A DNA stretch of 64,000 nucleotides, from the NCBI GenBank assembly GCA_965153455.1, contig OZ234498.1:7068001-7132000 (forward strand). Direction: 5' to 3'. The DNA is from Sphagnum compactum (taxonomy: Eukaryota; Bryophyta; Sphagnopsida; Sphagnales). The position numbers were made by a program, and so were the translations under genes. Below are positions 14,140 to 26,394 of this stretch, one piece after another. The notes under the pieces were generated by a model. That model was not told where the DNA came from. It made no database searches and saw nothing but the letters and a program-made list of their open reading frames with translations. Each line of letters begins with the position of its first letter. The stretch's first letter is position 1.

Positions 14140-14820
14140 AAGAACGGCCGGCTTGACGGACGAATCGGCCTGACTGAAAAACGAGGAGAGCCAAGAGGCT
14201 GCGGAAAACGAACTTACCAAAAGCAACAGCAGCCGAAATCGTTTGGACTAACTCCGTTCCAGAACCTGGAATGCACGAAAGCAAACAGAAAACTCCTGTT
14301 TGTTTCGAGAAAGAAAGAAGAAGAAAGCAAGCGCGTGAACGACGAGAGACAGAAGAAACTCTCTCCCTCCCACCCCCCAACCCCCAAAGAGGCCAAAAAG
14401 GAGTACCAAAATCTGCAGGAAAAAACTCCCCGCAAGACCAGAAAGAGTGTTTTCCAGTCCACACGTACCTTATGAGAAGCAGACGGAAAGGAAGAAGAAA
14501 CACGAACATTACCAGGGCAAGGACACAAAACAGAGCAGCAACAGCCGCGGCGGCAAAGCACATCACACGGAAGAAAACGTGAAGAGCGTAAGAGGAGGGA
14601 AGGGCGCTCCTCCTCACGGTCGCGAGAGACGAGAGAGACGAAGCTGATGTCATCTCGATCAAGACCTCAATCACGTAACTTATTTCCCCACCAGGAGCCA
14701 GTCAGCAACTAAACTGCTAAGCTATCTTTTGGCCTCTCGATCAAGATCTGGATTTTGGCTTTGGCTCCCCGCCCTCACACCCGCCCGCCCGCACAAGTTG
14801 TTAGTTACGTGTCTATTGCG

Positions 14821-15274
14821 AGTCGAGACGTGAAATTGAGACATCAACCGGTCGACTCTGAATCAAGACATGAAATTGAGACATCAACTAGTCGATTCCG
14901 AGTCTAGAGACATGAAATTGAGACCCCAACCAGGTTGATTCCGAGTCTCAAGACATGAAATTGAGACACTGATCGGTCGGTTCTGCATTTGGAGACATGA
15001 AATTGATGCCTCGACTGGTTGATTCCGAATATCTCAAGACATGAAATTGAGGCCTTGGCTGGTTGATTCCGAATCTCGAGACATGGAATTGAGACATCAA
15101 TTGGCTGATTCCAAGGAGTTGAGACATGACATTGAGACCTCAACAGGTCGATTCCGAGTCGAAATATGAAATTGAGACCTCGATTGGTCGATTTCCGAGT
15201 CGAGATATGAAATTGAGACATCGACGGGTGCTGTATTCCGGGTAGAAATGTGGAATCGAGATCCCGATTGCAGG
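14821..15274. repeat. Minisatellite of about 41 bp, about 11 copies
   Basis: A diverged tandem array whose unit centres on GAGACATGAAATTGAGAC followed by ATCGACTGGTCGATTCCGAG-like sequence. Units begin about every 39-46 bases. CpG-containing GTCGA sites vary between GTCGA, GTTGA and GGTTGA, as expected from methylation decay. It lies just outside the KOC1-like upstream zone. The minus-strand open frame at 14904-15221 is only the repeat read through. Confidence 0.9.
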
Positions 15275-15510
15275 TTAGTTACCCTAACCTCTTCTGCACG
15301 TAACCCCCCGCCCCTTCCTTTTTTGTCCCCTCACTAAGCTACAGAGAAACCTGGCCTAGGTACCTACTTACCTACGTTTGGGCAGGATCTCGGTTTTTGA
15401 GGGATTTATTTTTTAATTGTGTGTAATTTTTTATATTTTTCGGGATTCAATGAATGTTTCTGGCAAAAAGCCAATTGCCTTTTTTGGATTTTTTTTCCCA
15501 TTTTTGTTAG

Positions 15511-15690
15511 GTATCCAAACCGGCAATCAACCATAAGAAGATTTAGTCAAATTTGGCTATAGATCAGATATGAAAGTACATAGAATGTACCCTTTTAAAT
15601 TTTGGCTATCTGCTGGAACCTATTTCAAAATCTGGCAAATTTGAACCTTCTTTTCACAAAAAATCCTTTGAATGTGCACAAATCATAATC
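15511..15690 (+). repeat. Dispersed repeat family 1, copy A
   Basis: Carries TTTAGTCAAATTTGGCTATA, a central CTGCTGGAACCTAT and an end near CACAAATCAT. Related copies occur near 39042-39240, 39315-39435 and, inverted, 40261-40370. No coding capacity; probably a non-autonomous element. Confidence 0.6.
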
Positions 15691-15717
15691 ATATTATTAT
15701 TATTATTATTATTATTA
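15691..15717. repeat. ATT microsatellite
   Basis: About nine tandem ATT units at the end of the dispersed repeat copy. Confidence 0.9.
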
Positions 15718-18700
15718 AGGTTTTGAAATGAAAATATTCTCTAATCAAAAACACTGGCACTGACTCTTGAGGGGTCAATAAATTAAAAAAATTGATGTGA
15801 AAATTATGAAATGGAAAAAAGAAAGAAATGCTCATTACCTACACTTTCATATTGCAAGATGGATTAAAGTCACCTAAATTTTACTAGTAAAATTTTATTT
15901 TTAAAATTTAAATTTTTTAAAATTATTTATTTATGGAATTTATTAATTAGTTAATTCTATTTCAAAATTTAATATATAAAAAAAAACCTTTTTGAGGTTT
16001 TGGTTGGGGGGGTGGTGATTTTTATTTTTATTTTTTAATTTGAGGTCTTCACTGAACCATTACAAAGGCTCTTTTTGGAAATTTCTAAAAAGCACTCGTA
16101 ACAAACATGCAAGGTTTTGGGACTAGGTTTTGGACTATTATGTTTGCCATGTTCCTTCATGTTGGCAAATAGCAACAAGATTACCCTAATATTATTATTT
16201 TTAATTTTTAAAAAAAAATTCCTACATATCCTATTGCCATTAATGTTAAATCCTTCATGAGATGCTAGCCAATGATGCAACATCAAAAAATTGAAAAAAA
16301 AAAAAAAATCATCCTTTCTTAGGGGTAAAACATACCCTGAAGATTTTTAGAAGTTTACAAGCAACGTAAAACTTAACACTGTGAAGGGGGTTGGTATGCA
16401 TTTCTTGTTGAGATTCAACATTTTCAAATGTCATCCAATCATTCAAATGTTACCAATCTTTGTCCTTCGTGACTATAAAATTTTATAATTGATGTGCAAT
16501 TTGTGCAAATGGTGAAATGCATTATTTGTCACAATTTTTTTCTTCCAAGGCAAACCCTCGCGAAGCTCTTAAAACACAAGCGAATCTTGAAAATGCTTTC
16601 TCCAATACTACCCTATTTGTGGGAACACATCCATGAAGCACATATTGAATGAACATTCATATGATTCTATCATGGTACAAGACTATGTTGGAATCTATTG
16701 AAGGTAGGGCCACAAGAAGTAGGAAGAAAATCCATGTGATAGTTATGCATTAACAATCATGCAATATTTTTTGTGGTCACGGGGGTGACAAAAGAATGAA
16801 CCTTCATAATTTAGATTCATCAAGGACTTAATCCTTTTCATCGTGAAAGGGTAGGAAATGTTATTCATTATGTAATCACCTTGATTCCATTGATTGGTGA
16901 TGTGTAGGGAACTCAAGATTCATTTCCCCATTAAAAAACTACTATTGAAGGATCATAGTTTAACATTGCTTGCAAAAACCATGAAGATGTATGTTTTATT
17001 TGCAATAGATAGTTGTGGAAAGTTACCACTACAACTTTTGATTTGTGGATGGATTGAGATATAGATTTGATACATTTTCCAAATAGTTGTAAATTTCATT
17101 GATGAGGGTTCGGTGGCAAGGCATGTCATAATAGGATTCTTTGAAGCACTTGACGTAATTGGGGCAACCTTAGTAGAAATTGTGAGATTTTAGGATTGGT
17201 AGATTTATGATTGACAAACAAGATCATAATGCATGTCAAAGACAAGGGTTTTAAACCTAACATTCTCATTCCATCATTATCGTTAGTACATGTGCCGCTT
17301 TGCACTTTGTAAAGCCCTTTACATAGGTTGGTGCTTTAGCCATGTGATCTCAAAAGCTTATTAATATGCAACACATGATACAAAACTTTGTGTTAGCATG
17401 AGAGAAATTTCATTGAAAGATGCATAAGTAGTCTTACAAAAGACCATTACTTGGATTAAAACTCTAATGAGGGTACTAGATAGGAGTGGGACAAGCCATG
17501 CATAAAGGACTAACTTGAAAGCTCAAAACCCTTGTACATATTTGATTTGCTAACAAAAGTTACCCTTTTCTAAGAAACTTTTGAATATGTTAATATTAAA
17601 TCAACATTTGTTATCATATAGATAATCTTTCCACTTGTAAACTATAATTGCCATTTGGCTTGGGCAATTGCACATGTTGTCATAACAATTTTCACACCAA
17701 TTGTTAAATATTGTGTTTGAACTAATTTAGAGCCCATTTAAAGGCTATTGACTCCTTATATTTAATGCTTTGCATGTTCCCATTATGGTTAAAGCATTCA
17801 ACTACAAGGATCTTGTACAACCACCAAACAAGGACCCAACTTGCACTGAGCTACGATGTGGGGACTTTGACTTGGAGCTAAAGGTTTTCTATGTGCACAT
17901 GGCAATGGAGACTAAGAATGTAGATTGCAACCATTTTTTTCTTTTGCATGCCAATTATAAAATGCCAAAGTGCCTAGGGTTGGTTTACAAAACCCCACAT
18001 TTGGGCTAGGAAAAATAAATTTGGTGATGGGCCTTAGGGTGAAAGGTAAAATGAGGAGAAACATAGAATGGGTTGTTTAAAGTTTTTCTTTTAGGGGATG
18101 AATTAAAATGGTCTTATAAAATCCCAAGTTTGGGATGTAGAAACAATGTTTGTTAATGGGGTTTATGTGGAAATTAAACAACACACAACTAACCATAAAT
18201 ATGCAGAACTTCATTATGTTTTATTAGATCTTGAAATCAACATATTAAAAAAGGCAACATTTCCAAATTCCCCCCAATTTTGCCTTGGCTGCATTCCCGC
18301 CAAAACAATAACAAGTTCACAAGGTTCTAAACATGTATACAAATAATTTCTTGTAAATTCATTTCCATTCTCTCGACATGTTAAATCTACCAAGTAATGT
18401 GACTTTCAAGTCATTCATAGAAATTTGTAAAGCATATGGGCTAGATCAAGATTCAAAAGACATCAAAGTAGAGGATCATAAATTAGATCTTGAGGTAGTT
18501 AAGATAGAACGACAAATATCAAAGATCATAATAGTCAAGGAAGAAACACAAAAGCTTCTAAAGCACAAATTTGACCTTACAATATTCAAAGAAGAAACAA
18601 AACTAAAACAGGTAGAAGAGCAAGAATCAAATGTATAAGTAAGAAGGTCTGCAATAGATCAACTTTACAACCAGAAAGTTTAAAAACTTTCAGTATTATC

Positions 18701-19065
18701 ATTGGGGACAAAGTTCCATAATTTTTAGGTACTATAATGCAAGGAATCACAAGAGAGGCCAATTTCTTGAAGCATAGAGGAAGCACATTCCGTTCTACAC
18801 ACCCACTGCCTGCACATAAATAATAGACCAACATTTAGATTTGGATGATTTTTTTTTAAAATATGTTCTTTCACTAGAACTAAAGGCATATGCAATTGAA
18901 ACTTACATTGACCTTTTAGAGTTTCTTATTTCTTGGGACATATTTAGGAAACTTAAGTTCATACCTCTTGTGGGGGCGAAACATACACCTCCAACTTGTT
19001 GGAGATTAGGGCCACTGAAAGGTTTTAAAACGCAATGGTGTTGATAGTGCCACACAGGAGGCGAA
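15718..19065. other. Intergenic, no gene recognised
   Basis: AT-rich sequence with short frames only. The longest, 18378-18638, encodes a charged, possibly coiled-coil peptide without a family I know. The final part may be upstream sequence of the pogo-like transposon that follows, but no terminal inverted repeat was found. Confidence 0.45.
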
Positions 19066-20128
19066 GTGGCTCAAACTAGCATCCTACACAAGACAAAGAA
19101 AATGTTCCCAAAACAAAAACAACACAAAGTTAACAAGTGTATCACAATCATCAGGAGAGGTAAATGGATTGATGAAGCATTAAAAGAAGCCATAGATGCA
19201 ATTGAACGTGGGAAAACATCATTGAGGCAAACTAATAGACATTGGAACATACCTTGTACCTCTCTATCAAATCACCTAAATGCCAAGACAAGGTCCACGA
19301 AAGGTGGGGCAGCAGGTGTGCTCATAGAATAAAAAGATGAAGCTATAAAAGTTTGAATTCTAACTATGCAAAAGGTGGGGCTGTCAATTACACTATAACA
19401 ATTGAAGATGAGAGTTGCAAAAATAACTCAAACCCAAGTTACATCATTTAAGCATGGAGTACCATGAAGTTTTTTATGGTTTTGGTTCAAACATTGACAC
19501 CTAAAATTTAGCATTCGGCAAGCTGAAGGTTTGGAAATTAGTAGAACACAAGGGTTAACCTTGTAGTCATGTGAAAGTTGCTACAACAATTTACAATGTT
19601 GTATAACAAACATATTATGATGCACATCATATATGGAATTTAAACGAAACAAGGATACAAACAAGTAAGCAGTCATGTGCTAGGGTTCTTGCTAAACGAG
19701 GCTCACAACAAGTCTACAACATCATACCTAAATCCAGAAAATGGCTAACTATCAATTACATTGTCAATGCTACATGAATATCTCTACCAGGCTTTTACAT
19801 CTTTAGGGGAGAGAAGATGCAAGGCGACTACATAAAATTATGCAAACGAGGATCATGTATGGCTATGCAATCTAAGGCATGGATGACCAATTTCTTGTTC
19901 AAAGAATTTTTATCTTTCTTTAAAAGGTCAATACCAGGTGGGATTTCCTTAACCAATAAACATTTGTTGATCTTAGATGGACACGGATCCCATGTCACAC
20001 TAATAACAATTGAGCAAGCACAAACCTTTGGGTTAAATATGATAACTTTACCTTGTCATATTATCCATGCATTGCAACCTCTAGATGTTGCTTGCTTCAA
20101 ACTGTTCAAAATAACTTTCAGAAATTAG
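19066..20128 (+). mobile_element. Decayed pogo/Tigger-type DNA transposon (transposase remnant)
   Basis: The transposase is broken over several frames. At 19150-19300 a Psq-type helix-turn-helix is visible (WIDEALKEAIDAIERGKTSL, then IPCTSLSNHL). Around 19500-19560 the frame reads IRQAEGLEISRTQGL, and near 19635-19760 IWNLNETRIQ, which matches the DDE strand seen as IWNLDET in active copies. At 19960-20110 the second catalytic block reads LLILDGHGSHVT and then ITLPCHIIHALQPLDVACF, typical of the DDE_1 superfamily. Stops and frameshifts separate these blocks, so it is not active. Terminal inverted repeats and the TA target duplication were not identified. Confidence 0.85.
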
Positions 20129-21159
20129 AAAGATGTTACATTGGTTAGTAACAATTACATTGAACTAGACAAAATAACTTTGGCTAACTAGGTAGAAAAA
20201 GCCCTAGACCAATCCCTCACTATGAAAATATTTTGTCAAGGTTTAGAGTAACAAGGATTTGGCCACTAAACCCTACATCAATGCATGAGAAAACAAACCC
20301 TAGCAGTTTATACACAATTGATAATACAACAACAAACAATAGATGAGGGGAAGATGGAGATTCCACATCCAATGAAGAGAATGAAGTGGATGAAGAGGAA
20401 GATAACAATATCCAATGGGAAAAACAATGTGCTACAACAAAGTTAATCAACATTTCAACAACAATTCTTTTAGCACATGATAACCTAACTATTGGTGTCA
20501 TTGAAATCCATCATAGATATTATGTAGATTTGCATACAAATTTTACATCCATGAACCAAGAAACTACAATAGACATAACTAATGTGATTGTGAACATACA
20601 TGAAGATGCACTAGGATTGGAGGTGGGCAATAACAACTTCATGAACATAATTTAGCAAGGATTGGCAAATGGCAATTTGTTCACTTTGCCTCATTTGTCT
20701 ATAAGAAAGACACAAAAGAGAGAACCATTAGTTGATTACTCTCAAAGTCATGTAATGACTTCAAAGGAATACTTGAGCAGGCTGCGACATAAAACATTGG
20801 AGAAGAGGCAACATAAATAGTAAGAAAAGTTCGAAGGAAAAGAAAGGCTAAACAACAAGCTAGGAGAGTGCGTAGTTCATTGATTGTAGTTGAAAGAGTC
20901 ATTCACTGAGAATTTGAGAAACAATAGTAAGCCAAGTTCATATCATCATGGTCAACTGATGTAGTTAAATCTACAGGTGACAAGTTTCACCAAAACTTCC
21001 AAGTTGGACTTCGAGCTCGCCCCCTTGGTTACAAAGGTGTGAACCTTGGTTGCATGATGGAAGTTCACAAACAAGCTAGGTAGCAAATTAAGGCTCAGAT
21101 GTAAACAAAAAAACATGTTGCAACATGCCTGCAACTAACTTAGCCATTTAGTCCATGAA
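20129..21159. other. Downstream of the pogo-like remnant, no gene recognised
   Basis: Probably the rest of the transposon's 3' part and flank. The frame at 20386-20655 is acidic and Asn/Ile/Thr-rich, and could be the tail of the transposase-like protein. Nothing else can be assigned. Confidence 0.35.
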
Positions 21160-22395
21160 AAATAGCAAGGGGGGAGGGACGGGCTTAGGTGCTCAACAAA
21201 ATAAACAAAAAATGAGCTGAAGGGGTGGGTTGAACTAAGGGGGTGCAACATGTAGTAAATGAATGTTACGCACTTGGAGATCTTGACATAAAAAACACAA
21301 AGGAAGGAAGAGTGCAACACGTAGAATAGGGAAAAAAATTGTTGCACACTTAGAGCTTTGGACATAAGAAACATAGAAGAGGGGGGGGGGGGGGTTTGCA
21401 ACACGCAGTAGAGGGGTTAAATGTGTGTGCACTTGGATTTTTGGACATAAGAAACACAAAGGAGGGGGGGTGGGTGCAACACACCAAAAATAAAAAATAA
21501 AAAAAGTTGCATGCTTGGAGCTTTAGACACAAAAAACACATAGGAAGGGGGGCCGGGTGCAACACACATAAAAAAAAAAAAAAACATTGTATGCTTGGAA
21601 CTCTAGACACAAAAAGGGGGGGGGGGGTGGGGTGAATGCAACATGTAACAAAAAAAAGAAGTGTTATGTGCTTGGAGGTTTGGACAAAAAAACACAAAGG
21701 AAAGGGGGGTGAGTGCAACACATAGCAAAAAACAACAAGTGTTGCACATTAGAGCTTTGGACACAAAAAACACAAAGCAAGGGGGGAACAAGTGCAACAC
21801 ATAATATAAAACAAATAGCGCTGCACATTGGAACTTTGGACACTAAAAAACACAAAGCAAAAGGGGCAAATGCAACACACAATAGAAAAAAAAACCGTGT
21901 TGTGTGTTTGGAGGTTTGGACACAAAAAACATAGTGGAAGGGGGGTGGGTGTAACACACAACAAAAAAAAACATGTTGCACACTTGGAGCTTTGGAGACA
22001 AAACACATAGAGGAAAGGGGGGCGGATCTAACATGCAACAAAAAAATGTTATGTGCTTCGAGCTTTGGACACAAAAAACAAAGAGGAAGGGGGGTGAAGG
22101 GTGCTAGACGCAGCAAAACAAAATAACATTGCACACTTAAAGTTGTGGACACCAAAAACATAAAGGAAGGGGTGGGGTGCAACATGTAGTAGAAAAAAAG
22201 TGCTACACGCTTGGAGTTTTATACACAAAAAACACAAAAGGGGGGCGGGGTGCAACACACAACAAATGGAAAAAAAGGGTACGTGCTTGGAGCTTTGGAC
22301 ATAAAAAACACAGAGAATGGGGGGGGGGGGTTGCAACATGCAACAAACAAAAAAAATGTTATGCACTTGGAGCTCTAGACACAAAAAACATATGA
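21160..22395. repeat. G-rich minisatellite, unit about 78 bp, about 15 copies
   Basis: Each unit has the same order: GTGCAACACA, an A-rich stretch, GTTGCACACTTGGAGCTTTGGACA, AAAAACACA, then AAGG followed by 4 to 18 G residues. Units start near 21244, 21314, 21398, 21476, 21559, 21637, 21714, 21793, 21870 and onward to 22333. The many overlapping minus-strand frames (Cys/Pro/Phe-rich) are the repeat read through and are not genes. All G runs lie on the plus strand. Confidence 0.9.
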
Positions 22396-22806
22396 TCCAC
22401 CACCAACACCTAACACCTGCACAAACAAAAAAATTCAAATTAAAATGTTTCATAAAAAAATTAAAATTTTGAAACCAGAACCCACATATACCTTACAGGG
22501 TTTTATTATCATGTACATCAGGAACTTGACTATAATAACACCAAGAGAAACATCACGTAAAACTACAAACGGACAAGTTGTAAAAATGAATGTAAAACGA
22601 GCACCAAGTTTCACAACTAACTCTCACCCAAAGAATAAAAAAAAATGAAAGAGAGAAAAAACTATGGGTTTAAGGAAGTTAGTGGCACGTTAAGGGTTTA
22701 ATCCATGTTCTATATTACCGTAGATTTTAGGGCCTATGTACATTTTTGCATCTCATCCATTGAATGAAACTGATTGTTTTTTTCATGTACACCTTTTGGG
22801 GATTGG
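22396..22806. other. Spacer between minisatellite and solo LTR
   Basis: AT-rich sequence without recognisable features. Its last five bases, ATTGG at 22802-22806, are the left target-site duplication of the adjacent LTR. Confidence 0.5.
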
Positions 22807-23708
22807 TGACGCACTTTCAAACTCCTTGGAAGACTCAACTGCGAGTCTAAATGTGAAAACAACGAAAGGATAAGTAGTTGGGGCATGCTCCTTCGCTCGC
22901 AACACTTTGGGGGTAAAGGGGCATGCTGAAACTCTGGGATGGGGACTAAAAAGAATGACAAGTAATCAATTATTCACACGGACTTGCACAAACCAAACAA
23001 CAAGTTGGTTAATGCATAGTTGGAGCACTTTTGATGCATGAACGAGCCATGGGCAGACACGAATTCACAAGACTCACCATGGCCCGGACTTGGGGGAAGC
23101 CACCACCTTTCCCCTTATAATATACTCTTTGCTTGGCCACGAGACCAACACCCAAATGTCATCTTGTCCCGGGACTCCAAAATGGGAGTCCCGAAATTCC
23201 CAAAATTGGGACTTCCACAACTTTGGAGGCCCATAACTTTGTGTGCAGACCTCCGATTAAGATGAGGTCTCAAGCAAAGTTGTAGCCCTTGTTGAGAGCT
23301 TTCCAATGGTATATGGCATGCCACCTGCATGCAAGGAATTCAAGGCGATTCCTGACTTTTAGTGGTCGAAAATCAAACTACCAATTTGACTCCCGGCCCT
23401 TCTTTTGGCCATAACTTATGTTTTAAGACCCAAATGGGTAATGCGAGCCCATTTTAGACATCTACGTTCCAAGAACTTTCCAATGATATAAAGAACTTCT
23501 TAATCCAATGAGTTTTGACCCCTAAAATGTTGGGAGTCCATCGAGACTCTAACTCCCAAAGTGGGAACTCACTTGGGAGTGTGGGGGTTCATTCTCTCAC
23601 ACTTTTTTGCACTCCCGGAAGCATGAAATGTGACTTTCGGGTTCACTCTTGGCCTTCACCTTTGCAAGCCCTTGCCTTGGTCGCAAGCCCAAGGCTGGGG
23701 TTATGACA
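22807..23708 (-). mobile_element. Solo LTR, copy 1 (902 bp, reverse orientation)
   Basis: Read on the minus strand it begins TGTCATAACC and ends GCGTCA, the TG..CA ends of an LTR. It is flanked by a perfect 5-bp target duplication, ATTGG at 22802-22806 and 23709-23713. A 904-bp relative lies at 43766-44669 in the opposite orientation; shared blocks include the CTCCCAAAGTGGGA region and the TATAATATTC..CTTTGC-like region. No gag-pol, primer-binding site or second LTR is adjacent, so it is a solo LTR left by recombination. Confidence 0.85.
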
Positions 23709-23713
23709 ATTGG

Positions 23714-25843
23714 TCTATTAATGTTGTACTAATAGAATGGATGTTGGAGATGTGTAAGAATTTTTGTGTTTGTTGACAGGGAAACAATTGTTTGCAAACC
23801 AAGGTAGGGGATGATTGGTCTTGGAGTTTTTTTCTTCAAAGACACCTTCAACTTTGGAAGGTCATGTTTCGACCGTCTCTTGACCAAATCAAACGTTCTC
23901 AGGGGCAACAGATGCACCCATTAAACGCCTACAACTCATCTTCAGACCCTCAACCCAACCAACTCCAAATGTGATGTCAAATGTCCTTTGAGCGGTTAAG
24001 TGTTCTATGACCAGCCTTTTTACACTAACATGCTTACTTTCATGTTTAAGCCCTAATATAAAAATGGCAATGCATTGAATGGAACTTATGGGCAAGGAAG
24101 CAAATTGTTGTTTCTAAATATGACAAGAAGGTTATGATTCCTTTGCTTATGAGGGACCTTAACAAATTCTTGTTCGCCTCACTAGTGGCAACAACGTTCT
24201 TGAAGTTCTAGATTTTTTTGCATATTTTTTATTTCGTGTTCCAACATTAGTTGAGGAGGATAGTGAGGCTTTCCTTGTCTTTGAACTATTAGTATTTCAT
24301 TGCATTGTTGTGGTAGAGGAGGAGGTTGCCAAATCTTTGACTTGGTAGAGGGATCATGCCTTGAATCCTTACCTAATGTTGCTTTTGTGGTTAGGCAAAT
24401 TTTTGGCATACAGGGGTCATATAGGTTGAGATGAAGAGGATTTTCTTGATTGCAAGACCATTCACATGCTTGCAACATTATCATCTTGGAATTGTCAACC
24501 TAGATGCATTAGCGATGATTTACAAAAAAAAGTGGCAAGATGAAGCGAAGGATGGTTGCTCCTTTGCATTAATACCATTTCTAAATCCTCACTAGAAATA
24601 ACATGAGGTTGAATATAAAGAGCAATATAAACACCATACTAATTGTCATATAGCTCCTTTATGAATGCCCAAAAGACTTAGTATCATACTCATATAATCA
24701 TAAATTAAATTGTTTATATTATAGTTGATATGCATATACATATTATTTATACTTGTTTGGTATGAAAAAGGGGTGGGATCCTTAATACCAAGACAAGGCA
24801 GCTATTATTGAAAAATGGATATACTAGTCCAACATTGGTTAGCACTCTACTTTCTTAAAGACCTATTCCAAATTTGTCAATGTAGTTGGAGGGCAGCTTA
24901 TTTAGTGTAACTTCTTTAACGGGCAAATCAAATAAAATAAAGTTCACTCTTGCAGTTGTTTTCATTTTTCAAAATGCATGTCCTTATTTCTATTTAAAAA
25001 TTCCCATGGTACCCAGTACCCACTGGAATCATGGGAACTTTTTTTTTTGGGATTAGGTCATTACGCTTGAATTAAGCCCTCAATAACAAAAAGCTTTACT
25101 TGATTCAGACTAGCACTTGACTCCATCTTCCATGGGCCCAGGCTACATTAACCCATTTACATTAAAAAATATCTCAAGGCAAAAGAAGAATTATGGAAAC
25201 TCAAATATTTCACCATTCAAAAATATAATCTTCAAAAAATCATCTAAAGGAAACCCAAAATCCTTCAAGATATATTATAACTCTATAATAACTAATCTCA
25301 AGTTTCAACACAAGCCAAAAGATCATCTTTTTAAAATCCTCATATATAAAAAAATAGACCTATTATTATTATTACCTAGGGGCCTATAAAAATCCCTTCA
25401 GCTACGATACTCTATAATGAATCTAAACACAATATCCTTTGCCTTGGTACCAAGGCAAGGCCAACAAAATCTGCTGCCTAAATGTGGCCAGTATATACTA
25501 CTACTACTATATAGTGATATGCATGGATTGATTCATTATTATGTACTTTGCTGAGCCTGATCTCTTTCCAAGCACCCTTCCTTGTCATGGTACATTTGTA
25601 CCTTGCCTGATTCACTTCTCTAAGCACTCATGGTGGTTGTTGCTTTTGGAAGCAAACACAGGCATGTCACAGTATGTACAAGCAAAATTTATTTAAACAC
25701 ATGTAACAATAAGTCAGTCATCTGGGTGTTGTTGATTCCTGGCTTTTTAGCCTGGCCAACATACCAACCCATTGCAATCTCCTGCATGGGCAGAGCAAGA
25801 GAGAGATTAGAGACTTAGAATGCTCTGGCCAAATCTGAACATG
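23714..25843. other. Intergenic, no gene recognised
   Basis: AT-rich DNA with short frames. I see no transposon protein motif, RNA gene or splice pattern. Confidence 0.45.
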
Positions 25844-26394
25844 GGCTTAGGCCACCATGTCCTAGACCTTGAGTCACCATGTCCTAGCCCCTAGGTAGCC
25901 TTAGGTTAGATTGTCCAAATTTGGTTTTTCTAAAATGTTGCTCATGAATGCATAAGATTCATTCCTTCCTTATCTAACATCTTTCTTTTGTTTTTTTTTC
26001 CCTTGAGGGTTTTGGTTGGGTGGGGGGGGGGGGGGGGAGCAGGTTTGGGGGTCTTAATTACTTACCAACCTACCTAATGTACCTACTTACCTACTCACCT
26101 GCTTATTTGCCTACTTAAGTTATTTCCTCATTTACTTGGGTTACCCAACTACAAACCCACATAGGTTGCCTCCCTACACGTACCTATTCATCTACCTAAT
26201 GTACATACCCACCTAAAGAAACCTTCAACCCAAAGGAAAAAACTAAATGAAAAAAGATGTTTGGGTAAAAAAGGAATGAATTGTATGCATTCATGGGCAA
26301 CATTAAAAGAAATCTAAAATGGGCAATCTAACCCTAAGCTACTTGAGAGCCAGGACAAGGTGGCTTGATGTCCAGGACATGGTGGCCTAAGGCT
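25844..26394. repeat. Fold-back element: about 173-bp inverted arms around a poly-G loop
   Basis: The left arm (25844-26016) contains GGCCACCATGTCCT, CTTAGGTTAGATTG, AATGTTGC, CATGAATGCAT and ATTCATTCCTT. The right arm (26219-26394) is its reverse complement with modest divergence. The loop of about 200 bases holds a run of 16 G (26022-26037) and CTACCTACTTACC-type words. No coding capacity. It could be a MITE/foldback element or a source of hairpin small RNA; neither is shown. Confidence 0.85.

Larger units (their letters stand above)
11558..14700 (-). other. Upstream leader/promoter zone of the KOC1-like gene
   Basis: No separate gene is supported here. On the minus strand a good acceptor (CTCTTAG after a pyrimidine tract) lies just upstream of the KOC1 start, with its exon beginning near 11611. 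A good donor (TTTTG/GTAAGTT) lies near 14218. Together they suggest a 5' UTR exon around 14220-14640 and a 5' UTR intron of about 2.6 kb; this is inference. The distal part is richer in GC and purines than its surroundings. The overlapping frames at 13489-14674 are low-complexity and look non-coding. Confidence 0.4.

Noticed and set aside
14096-14674. A 192-codon minus-strand frame near the KOC1 upstream zone
   Set aside because: It runs through purine/pyrimidine-rich and GACA-repeat sequence, overlaps another long frame on the same strand and has no recognisable domain; more likely 5' leader DNA.
21235-22453. Stacked minus-strand frames rich in Cys, Pro and Phe with signal-like hydrophobic stretches
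   Set aside because: They are the G-rich minisatellite read in several frames; overlapping frames have the same composition and no start or splice context.
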